Shown here in pieces: positions 1 to 6,007 of a DNA stretch of 6,980 nt. The position numbers were made by a program, and so were the translations under genes. The DNA comes from Actinomycetes bacterium (GTDB taxonomy: Bacteria; Actinomycetota; Thermoleophilia; Solirubrobacterales; Solirubrobacteraceae): assembly GCA_023404805.1 (NCBI GenBank), contig JAEYAL010000051.1, forward strand, positions 1-6,980, in the 5' to 3' direction. Numbering within the stretch: the stretch's first letter is position 1; each line of letters starts with the position of its first letter. Under the pieces are notes generated by a model. That model saw only the letters and a list, made by a program, of their open reading frames with translations. It made no database searches and was not told the origin of the DNA.

Positions 1-1
1 C

Positions 2-3000
2 ACGACGCCCGGCCCGACCACGCCGGTGCCGCCTGCGCCCGACCTGCCCGGCGGCAAGGACCCCGTGCCGACGCCGCCCGCGCCGCCCACGGCCCGCTCG
101 CTCCCGCCGACCCAACCGACCACCGTCGCCGGGGAGACGTCGTTCCTCTACCAGGGCTCCGGCGCCGTGCAGCAGGGCGTCGACCCGGACGACATCGATC
201 CGTCGCGCGCCGGCGTGCTGCGTGGCCGGGTGCTCCAAGCCGACGGCGCCGCGCTGCCGGGCGTCACGGTCACGATCTCCGCGCACCCGGAGTTCGGCAG
301 CACGGTCACCCGCGAGGACGGCCGCTACGACCTGGCCGTGAACGGCGGCGAACCGCTGATCCTGCGCTTCGAGCGGCCGACGTTCCTGCCGGTCGACCAG
401 CCGGTCGCTGCGCCGGTGCGCGATTACGAACCGCTCGAGGACGTTGTGATGCGCCGCTACGACACCAAGGCGACTGACGTCGCGGCCGGCGCGTCAGCCG
501 CGCAGGTCGCCGTGTCGAGCACGACGAGCGACGCCGACGGCAGCCGCCGGGCCAACCTCGTCTTCCTGCCGGACACCCACGCGACGATGACGTTGCCGGA
601 CGGCACCACCAAGCCGCTCGCCAACACCATGCACGTGCGCGCGACCGAGTACACCGTCGGCGAGCGCGGACCGCAGTCGATGCCCGGCGAACTGCCGTCG
701 AACTCCGGCTACACGTATGCGGCCGACTACACCGTCGACGAAGCCGAAGAGGCAGGCGCCACGAAGGTCAGCTTCGACAAGCCCGTCGTCGTCTACACCG
801 ACAACTTCCTCGGCTTCGCGGTCGGCACGGCCGTCCCGCTCGGGTCCTACGACGAGACGAAGAAGACGTGGGTCCCGGAGGCCAACGGCCGGGTGATCAA
901 GCTCGTCGCGGTCGCGGGCGGCGCCGCGCAGGTCGACGTGACCGGCGACGGCGCCGCCGACTCCGGCACGGCGCTCAGCGACCTGGGGATCACGACCGCC
1001 GAGCTGCAGCAGCTTGCGGGCCTCTACGAGGCGGGCAAGACGCTCTGGCGCTCGCAGGTGACGCACTTCTCGCCCTGGGACCACAACTGGCCGTATGGCC
1101 CGCCCGACGACGCCGATCCCCCGGACCCCGACGACGATCCCGACCCGGACGACCCGAAGGACCCGAAGGATCCAAAGGACCCGTGCAAGGACGAGGCTGG
1201 CTCGTGGGTCGAGTGCGATTCGCGCGCCCTCCGCGAGCGGTTGGCCGTCGCGGGGACGCCGTACACGCTCGAGTACAACAGCAACCGCGCGCAGGCCCGC
1301 GAGACGCTCACCGTCGACATCCCGATCTCCGGCAGCTCCGTCCCCGCCTCCCTCAAGCGGATGGAACTGACCCTCGACCTCGCCGGGCGCCACTTCGACA
1401 AGTCCTACGGCCCGGCGGCGAACGTGACCGAGCACTTCGCGTGGGACGGCAAGGACGCCTACGGCCGGCCACTGCACCGCCGGGTGCCCGTGACGGGCGA
1501 GATCGCGTTCGTCTACGACGCCGTCTACCGCACGGCCGCGCAGAACCAATCTGCCTTCGCCCGCTTCGGCAACGCGGTGACCGCCGTCCGCGCGCGCCAG
1601 GAGATCCGCATCACCAAGGCGCTCTCGTTCTCCCTCGGCAGCGACGCGGTGCCGCCCGCGGCGCTCGGCGGCTGGTCGCTCTCGCCGCACCACGCGCTGG
1701 ACACGATCAGCCAGGCCGTCTCGCTCGGCACCGGCGACCGCCAGCTCGCCCCCGTCAGCAACGTGAGCCGCCTCATCACGCAGCGCTACACCGACGTGGG
1801 CTACCCGGACTCCCGCAAGCTGGGCGCGCCGGTGTGGCAGACCGATGGGAGCGTCTGGTACCCCGACGTGCTCACGCGCGGAGCGACCGACAACCGCCAG
1901 GTGCTGCGGATCCAGCGCTCGACGGGCGACGGCACCCCGCCGACGACGATCGCCGCATTCCCGGCGCTCCCGTCGGGGATGTACTACGAGACGGCGATCA
2001 ACATGGTCCGCGCCCCCGATGGCGGCGTCTGGGTCCTGCCGCTCCTCGGGAACTTCGCGCGCAATCCGAGCGACTCCAACGACATCATGGGGCAGCTCGG
2101 GAACGTGGTCTGGCACGTGTCGCCGACGGGCGCGGTCACCAAGGTCACGGCAGGGTCGGCGACCGAGCCGAACGTGCCGACGGAGCGCGGCGGCGCGGCC
2201 GGCGACGGCCATCCGGCGTCGGAGGTCGTGCTCGAGCAGCCGGACTACCTGGCTACCGGGCCGGATGGCACGCTCTACATCGGGCAGAACGGCACCTACG
2301 GCACGCCCAGCGGGATCCACCGCGTCCAGCGCATCGGCCAGGACGGGATCCTGCGGACCGTCTACGCGGCGGGCTCGGCGCTCATCTACATGGAGAGCTT
2401 CGCGGTCGGTCCGAATGGGCGCCTGCTGTTCACCACGATCGCGCCCGGATCGCGCGAGGTGAAGGAGCTGCGGCCCGACGGTTCGCTCAAGACCGTCTTC
2501 GGTGGCGGCAACGGCCCGTGTTGCAAGAGCGGCGACCGCGCCACCGAGGTGAGCTACCAGTTCTACGGGCCCGCGACCTACCTGCCATCCGGCGAGCTGG
2601 TCGTGAACCTCGGCGCGTCGATCGGCCGGGTGGGGGTCGACGGCAGGATCGAGATCATCGGCGGGCGGTCGCCCGACTACAACCTCGACACGCGCCCATC
2701 GGCGCCGGCCGTCGGCACGAACATGCAGAACCCGTCCGCGATCCCGATGGGCGTCTCGGCCGACGGCCGCATCGCGGTGTCGACCGGCGACTCGATCCGC
2801 ACGATCGAGCCGGGAATCCCCGGGTTCTCGATCAGCGGCTACCCGGTGCCGGTCGGGGATGGCAGCCAGACGGCGCTCTTCAACGCGTCCGGCCGCCATC
2901 TGAAGACCGTCGACACGCTGACCGGCAAGACCGTCGAGGAGTTCGCCTACGACACCGACGGCCGGCTGACGGGCATCACCGACCGCGATGGGCGCGTCAC

Positions 3001-5893
3001 GGCGATCCAGCGCAGCGCCTCCGGCGATCCGACCGCGATCGTGGCGCCAGGCGGCGAGCGGACCGAGCTGACCGTGAACGGCGCTGGCGACCTGACATCG
3101 GTCAAGCGCCCCGGGGTCCCGGCGACCACACTCACCTACAAGGCCGGGGGCCTGCTGACCGGCGAGACCGATGCCACCGGCGGGACGCACGCGTTCGCCT
3201 ACGACGTGAACGGCATCCTCACCTCCGACACCGACCCCGACGGCATCACCACGGCGGTCACCGGCGCCAAGCTCGCTGGCGGCGGACGCCGGTCGACGCT
3301 CACCTCGCCGCTCGGCCGCACCCGGACCTACGACAACACCGGCGACGAGAAGGTCGGCTGGACCCGCAAGATCACCGACGCCGCCGGGGCGCAGACCACG
3401 CTGAAGGTCGACATCGACGGGGCCCGGACGGCGACCTACCCGGACGGCCGCACGGCGCAGACGAAGATCGGCGCCGACCCCCGCTTCGGCGCGCTGCTGC
3501 CATTCACCGCCAGCGCCTCGATCAAGCAGCCATCGGGGCTCGAGCTCGCGGGCACCAACGAGCGGATCACGACGCTCAGCAACCCGTCGGAGCTGTTCTC
3601 GGTGACGACGCAAGAGGACCGCTTCAAACCGGCGAACACGTTCGCGAGCCAGACCTACGACGCCGCGACCAGCCGTCTCACGGCCCGCGACGCCACGAGC
3701 TTGCAGGAGACGACCACGCTCGACGCCAAGAACCGCGTGGTGAAGAACGCGGCCGCCGGGCTCGACGACCTCGACTTCACGTTCAACAGCACCGGCCAGC
3801 TGACCAAGCGCCAGCAGGGCCCGAGCTCCGGGACCTACGCCTACGACGCCGCAGGCCGCCTGGCTTCGGTGACGGACGCGCTCGGCCACAAGACCGCCTA
3901 CACGTCCGACAGCGCGGGCCGCACGAGCACGGTGAAGTCGCCCGGCGGGCAGACCTACAGCTACGGCTACGACGCGCTCGGGCGCCTCACGAGCCTCAAG
4001 CTGCCGAGCGGCGCCAAGCACCAGCTCACGTACACCGCGGCGGGCCGTGAGAAGTCGGTCGCGCCGCCGGGCAGCGGAGCGGGCTACGTCTCCGCGCGCG
4101 ACGCCGACGGCGACCTGAAGGACCGCACCCTGCCGGGCGGCCGCAAGGTCACGATCAGCCGCGAGGCGAGCAGCGGCCGCTTCACGGCGCAGTCGTACCC
4201 GGAGGCGGCCGTCGGCGTGACCTACACCGGCGCTGACGGCCGCATCGCGTCGGTCAGCCGCGACCCGGTCGCGGCGGGCGCCACCGCGACCACGGCCTAC
4301 ACCTACGACGGCGACCTCGTGAAGTCGATCGACGCGAGCGGCCCGTCGACGGGCAAGTACGAGTTCAGTTTCGGCCAGTCCTACGGCCAGGTCTTCAAAG
4401 CGACGCAGGCCAAGCTCACCGTCGGCGCCGAGACGCGCACGGTGAACACCGGCTACGACAGCGAGGGCCGCGTGACCGATCAGGACGGCTTCTCGTTCAG
4501 CCGCAACGGCCCGCTGCGCGCCGTGAACGCCATCGGCGGCGGCCCGTTGTCGGTGAACCAGAGCTGGGACGCGCAGGCGCGGATCGCCGCCCGGACGGAC
4601 ACGGTGAACGGCAGCGCCGCGTACGGGATGACGCTCACGCGCGACGCGGCCGGCAAGCTCACGAAGAAGGTCGAGACCGACGCGGGCGGCACGCACACGT
4701 TCGACTACGCCTACGACAACGACGGCCGGGTCACGCAGGTCAAGCGCGACACCGTGGTCGTCGAGGCGTACACGTACGACGTCGATGGCAACCGCCTCTC
4801 GCGCACCGCCGGCGGGACGACGAAGGCCGCGACCTACGAGGCCGCGAAGACGGCGATCGACACGTTCGGCGGCGCCGACTACACCGTCGACGCCGACGGC
4901 CAGCTGACCAAGCGCGGCTCCGACACGTTCACCTGGTCGGCGCGCGGCGAGCTGCTCAGCGCGGCCGTCGCGGGCGGGACGACGACCTACGCGTATGACG
5001 GCTACGGGCGGCGCGTCGCCGTGACGGCCGGCGGCCAGACGACGCGCTACCTCTACGGCAACACGAGCCAGGAGCTGCAGGTCACCGCGGTCGTCGAGCC
5101 CGATGGCACGCTCACGACGCTCAACTACACCGAGCAAGGCGTGCTGTTCTCATTCGTACGCGGCGCGGCGCGCTTCTACGTCTCGGCCGATCCGGTCGGG
5201 TCGCCGCGCGTCGTCACGAACGCGTCAGGAGCAGTCGTGAAGGCGGTCACCTACAGCGCCTACGGCGAGGTCCTCACCGACTCGGCACCGGGCTTCGCGC
5301 TGCCGCTCGGCTACGCCGGCGGCGTCCCTGATCCGTCGACTGGCCTGGTGCACATGGGCGTGCGCGACTACGACCCGGCGACCGGGCGGTTCACCTCGCG
5401 CGATCCGCTCGGCCTCGCGGGCGGCGACGCCAACCTCTACGACTACGCCGGAGGCGACCCCGTCCAGCTGTCCGATCCGCTCGGATTCGCGTCGGCGGGC
5501 GCCACGCTCTGCGAGGGCATCTGCGTCGGCCTCAAGTGGTCGCTCACCAAGGACGGCTTCTCGGCCTGCGCCGAAGGCGGCTTCGGCGTCGGCAACGACA
5601 TCGCCATCAACCCGCTCGGCGGCCTCGACGACAACAAGGCCTACCTCAAGGCGTCGGCCGAGGCCTCGCTCGGGCCGTTCGCGGGCTACGAGCTGTCGGA
5701 CGAGCTCAGCTCCGACGGGCACTGCCGCAAGAACAAGGTCGGCCACCAGATCTGCGTGGTCGGCGCGTGCGCGGAGAAGGGCGAGGGCCTCAAGTTCAAC
5801 CCCGAGAAGATGAAGGACATGTTCTCCAAGGGCCTGAAGTTCGGCATCGAAGGCAAGCTGGTCGGCGGCGTCTGCCAGAACGTCACGTGGTGA
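2..5893 (+). CDS. Teneurin-like giant RHS/YD-repeat surface protein, 5' partial
   Basis: This is probably a very large secreted or surface-anchored polymorphic-toxin-like or adhesive protein. The frame is open from base 2 to a TGA at 5891-5893. The GTG at 26 is only the first start-like codon; it lies inside a Thr/Pro-rich linker (TTPGPTTPVPPAP) without a ribosome binding site, so the true start and any signal peptide lie upstream. Residues counted from that GTG: Pro-rich linker 1-38; transthyretin-like domain 63-143; uncharacterised beta-rich domain about 150-358; Asp-Pro linker 359-386; FN-plug-like domain 413-575; NHL propeller 597-930; YD repeats 951-1717; RHS core 1718-1821; variable tip 1822-1955. 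In this family the YD repeats form a closed shell around the C-terminal tip, and the core can cut itself. Only 11 cysteines are visible, 7 of them in the tip. The family assignment is firm; the biological role (toxin delivery, adhesion or other) is not shown by the sequence. Confidence 0.95.
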   Translation, partial: TTPGPTTPVPPAPDLPGGKDPVPTPPAPPTARSLPPTQPTTVAGETSFLYQGSGAVQQGVDPDDIDPSRAGVLRGRVLQADGAALPGVTVTISAHPEFGSTVTREDGRYDLAVNGGEPLILRFERPTFLPVDQPVAAPVRDYEPLEDVVMRRYDTKATDVAAGASAAQVAVSSTTSDADGSRRANLVFLPDTHATMTLPDGTTKPLANTMHVRATEYTVGERGPQSMPGELPSNSGYTYAADYTVDEAEEAGATKVSFDKPVVVYTDNFLGFAVGTAVPLGSYDETKKTWVPEANGRVIKLVAVAGGAAQVDVTGDGAADSGTALSDLGITTAELQQLAGLYEAGKTLWRSQVTHFSPWDHNWPYGPPDDADPPDPDDDPDPDDPKDPKDPKDPCKDEAGSWVECDSRALRERLAVAGTPYTLEYNSNRAQARETLTVDIPISGSSVPASLKRMELTLDLAGRHFDKSYGPAANVTEHFAWDGKDAYGRPLHRRVPVTGEIAFVYDAVYRTAAQNQSAFARFGNAVTAVRARQEIRITKALSFSLGSDAVPPAALGGWSLSPHHALDTISQAVSLGTGDRQLAPVSNVSRLITQRYTDVGYPDSRKLGAPVWQTDGSVWYPDVLTRGATDNRQVLRIQRSTGDGTPPTTIAAFPALPSGMYYETAINMVRAPDGGVWVLPLLGNFARNPSDSNDIMGQLGNVVWHVSPTGAVTKVTAGSATEPNVPTERGGAAGDGHPASEVVLEQPDYLATGPDGTLYIGQNGTYGTPSGIHRVQRIGQDGILRTVYAAGSALIYMESFAVGPNGRLLFTTIAPGSREVKELRPDGSLKTVFGGGNGPCCKSGDRATEVSYQFYGPATYLPSGELVVNLGASIGRVGVDGRIEIIGGRSPDYNLDTRPSAPAVGTNMQNPSAIPMGVSADGRIAVSTGDSIRTIEPGIPGFSISGYPVPVGDGSQTALFNASGRHLKTVDTLTGKTVEEFAYDTDGRLTGITDRDGRVTAIQRSASGDPTAIVAPGGERTELTVNGAGDLTSVKRPGVPATTLTYKAGGLLTGETDATGGTHAFAYDVNGILTSDTDPDGITTAVTGAKLAGGGRRSTLTSPLGRTRTYDNTGDEKVGWTRKITDAAGAQTTLKVDIDGARTATYPDGRTAQTKIGADPRFGALLPFTASASIKQPSGLELAGTNERITTLSNPSELFSVTTQEDRFKPANTFASQTYDAATSRLTARDATSLQETTTLDAKNRVVKNAAAGLDDLDFTFNSTGQLTKRQQGPSSGTYAYDAAGRLASVTDALGHKTAYTSDSAGRTSTVKSPGGQTYSYGYDALGRLTSLKLPSGAKHQLTYTAAGREKSVAPPGSGAGYVSARDADGDLKDRTLPGGRKVTISREASSGRFTAQSYPEAAVGVTYTGADGRIASVSRDPVAAGATATTAYTYDGDLVKSIDASGPSTGKYEFSFGQSYGQVFKATQAKLTVGAETRTVNTGYDSEGRVTDQDGFSFSRNGPLRAVNAIGGGPLSVNQSWDAQARIAARTDTVNGSAAYGMTLTRDAAGKLTKKVETDAGGTHTFDYAYDNDGRVTQVKRDTVVVEAYTYDVDGNRLSRTAGGTTKAATYEAAKTAIDTFGGADYTVDADGQLTKRGSDTFTWSARGELLSAAVAGGTTTYAYDGYGRRVAVTAGGQTTRYLYGNTSQELQVTAVVEPDGTLTTLNYTEQGVLFSFVRGAARFYVSADPVGSPRVVTNASGAVVKAVTYSAYGEVLTDSAPGFALPLGYAGGVPDPSTGLVHMGVRDYDPATGRFTSRDPLGLAGGDANLYDYAGGDPVQLSDPLGFASAGATLCEGICVGLKWSLTKDGFSACAEGGFGVGNDIAINPLGGLDDNKAYLKASAEASLGPFAGYELSDELSSDGHCRKNKVGHQICVVGACAEKGEGLKFNPEKMKDMFSKGLKFGIEGKLVGGVCQNVTW
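212..454 (+). other. Transthyretin-like (carboxypeptidase regulatory-like) domain
   Basis: Residues 63-143 of the giant protein form a small beta-sandwich domain of the CarboxypepD_reg/TTR type. The visible pattern is LRGRV, then ADGAALPGVTV, then T-REDGRYDL, then NGG and ILRFERP, ending in a VVMR strand. In bacterial surface proteins such domains act as structural spacers. The LRFER and NGG elements and the order of strands resemble, from memory, the TTR domain that precedes the FN-plug in animal teneurins. The fold call is strong; the teneurin relationship needs an alignment. Confidence 0.8.
473..1099 (+). other. Uncharacterised beta-rich domain between the TTR domain and the acidic linker
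   Basis: Residues about 150-358 contain a segment I cannot assign to a named family. Recognisable strings include MHVRATEYTVGE, MPGELPSNSGYTYA, VVVYTDNFLGFAVG and GSYDETKKTWVP, followed by VDVTGDGAADSG and a closing THFSPWDHNWP. Very similar strings occur, as I remember, in other large bacterial RHS proteins just before the YD region, so this is probably a conserved beta-sandwich module. It has no counterpart at this position in animal teneurins. The DVTGDGAAD stretch looks like a calcium-binding type loop, but this is only a resemblance. Confidence 0.5.
1100..1183 (+). repeat. Acidic Asp-Pro linker with tandem 9-bp Asp-Pro-Lys repeats
   Basis: Residues 359-386 are nearly all Asp, Pro and, later, Lys. 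From 1151 the unit GACCCGAAG occurs twice, then a variant GATCCAAAG, then a partial GACCCG, so the DNA is a short 9-bp tandem repeat in frame. The first half is a looser DP/DDP run. The segment is likely an extended, charged hinge separating the N-terminal domains from the FN-plug/NHL/YD body. Two cysteines (DPCKD and VECDS) follow directly, at about residues 387 and 396, and could form a disulfide-closed loop. Confidence 0.85.
1262..1750 (+). other. FN-plug-like domain at the base of the YD shell
   Basis: Residues 413-575 begin with YTLEYNSNR and contain LKRMELTLDLAGRHF, a WDGKDAYGRPL strand-turn, GEIAFVYD, and end with the signature GGWSLSPHHALD. In teneurins and some bacterial YD proteins the equivalent domain closes the bottom of the YD barrel. 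The GGWSL--HHAL string and the WD--D-Y element match what I remember of the teneurin FN-plug closely, and they sit at the same place directly before the propeller. The assignment rests on motif recall and position, not on a computed alignment. Confidence 0.7.
1814..2815 (+). other. NHL-type beta-propeller
   Basis: Residues about 597-930 carry repeated strands of the NHL type: PVWQTDGSVWYP, RAPDGGVWVLP, AGDGHPASEVVLEQP followed by GPDGTLYIG, VGPNGRLLFT, and PSGELVVNLG. The GDGxPAxExxLxxP plus PDGxLYI pattern is the classical NHL blade signature. Five to six blades can be traced by eye. NHL propellers usually mediate protein or glycan contacts; in teneurins the propeller is the main partner-binding surface. 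An adjacent cysteine pair (residues 832-833) sits in one inter-blade loop. Confidence 0.8.
2876..5176 (+). repeat. YD-repeat (RHS repeat) shell region
   Basis: Residues 951-1717 contain about ten recognisable YD motifs, for example FAYDTDGRLTGITD, FAYDVNGILTSDTD, YAYDAAGRLASVTD, YGYDALGRLTSLKL, YAYDNDGRVTQVKR, YTYDVDGNRLSR and YAYDGYGRRVAVTAGG, with degenerate units between them. The repeats are diverged at the DNA level, so they are protein repeats rather than recent tandem duplications. Known YD repeats form a spiralling beta shell that encloses the C-terminal tip. The entry sequence (LFNASGRHLKT) and exit sequence (LKRGS-like TKRGSDTFTWSARGELL) both resemble the ends of the teneurin YD shell. 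Confidence 0.93.
5177..5488 (+). other. RHS-repeat-associated core domain with probable self-cleavage site
   Basis: Residues 1718-1821 run from YVSADPVGSPRVV through TYSAYGEVL, LGYAGGVPDP and LVHMGVRDYDPATGRF to RDPLGLAGG, NLYDY and SDPLGF. This is the hallmark RHS core that caps the shell. Arg1780, Asp1793 and Asp1817 occupy the positions of the arginine and two aspartates needed for autoproteolysis in insecticidal-toxin C proteins; the Arg to Asp spacing of 13 agrees with what I recall for YenC2. Cleavage would follow the DPLGF sequence and free the last 134 residues. DPLGF in place of the more usual DPLGL is a mild variation. Confidence 0.93.
5489..5890 (+). other. Variable C-terminal tip of the RHS protein, Cys- and Lys-rich, unknown function
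   Basis: Residues 1822-1955 (134 aa) follow the core directly. In RHS proteins this position carries the variable, often toxic, module. I recognise no nuclease, deaminase, ADP-ribosyltransferase or peptidase motif. Visible properties are seven cysteines (GATLCEGICVG, FSACAEGG, GHCRKNK, QICVVGACAE, GVCQN), alternating beta-type stretches rich in glycine, and 13 lysines against a single arginine, unlike the arginine-rich rest of the window. This fits a compact disulfide-bonded beta domain, either a toxin or a structural or adhesive tip. No small gene follows that could encode an immunity protein. Confidence 0.6.
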
Positions 5894-6007
5894 TCGCGGC
5901 CGCCTGACCGTCCGCCTCTGCGTGGCGCGGGCGTAGGCTTGGCACGTGGCGCAAGTTGCCCATGACCTTTCGCCGGCACGGGCGTTGAACGTGCATGGAC
6001 GCCGCTG
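5894..6007. other. Intergenic spacer
   Basis: These 114 bases separate the two genes. No hairpin followed by a T-run is present, so no intrinsic terminator is visible. GC-rich Actinobacteria often lack T-tracts, so termination here cannot be excluded. The sigma-factor frame has an in-frame stop at 5963-5965, which shows that it is not a continuation of the preceding gene. The only possible signals are the promoter-like elements listed separately. Confidence 0.7.
5963..5990 (+). promoter_or_regulatory. Candidate ECF-type promoter of the sigma-factor gene
   Basis: TGACCTTT at 5963-5970 could be a -35-like element and CGTTGAAC at 5983-5990 a -10-like element. The gap from TGACC to CGTTG is 15 bases, close to the 16-17 expected for ECF sigma factors. 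Transcription would then start about a dozen bases before the ATG at 6008, giving a very short leader that agrees with the absence of a Shine-Dalgarno sequence there. If the promoter is read by the encoded sigma factor it would be autoregulatory. This is a visual guess from one sequence. Confidence 0.2.

Noticed and set aside
868..4050. A 1,060-codon plus-strand frame inside the RHS gene
   Set aside because: It is an arginine-rich out-of-frame shadow of the YD/NHL coding sequence, with no motif and no ribosome binding site.
494..5137. A 1,547-codon open frame on the minus strand opposite the RHS gene
   Set aside because: Its product is dominated by Arg, Val, Ala and Gly with no domain pattern, and it mirrors the codon phase of the plus-strand gene. 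Long antisense frames are expected when third positions are almost always G or C.
5818..5890. FSKGLKFGIEGK near the RHS C-terminus, resembling a GKGVKFALKDG string I recall from the teneurin C-terminal region
   Set aside because: The similarity is short, consists of common residues, and the surrounding tip has no other match to the teneurin toxin-like domain.
5896..5903. Palindrome GCGGCCGC just after the RHS stop, considered as a terminator stem or operator
   Set aside because: It has no loop and no T-run, and such 8-base GC palindromes are common at this base composition.
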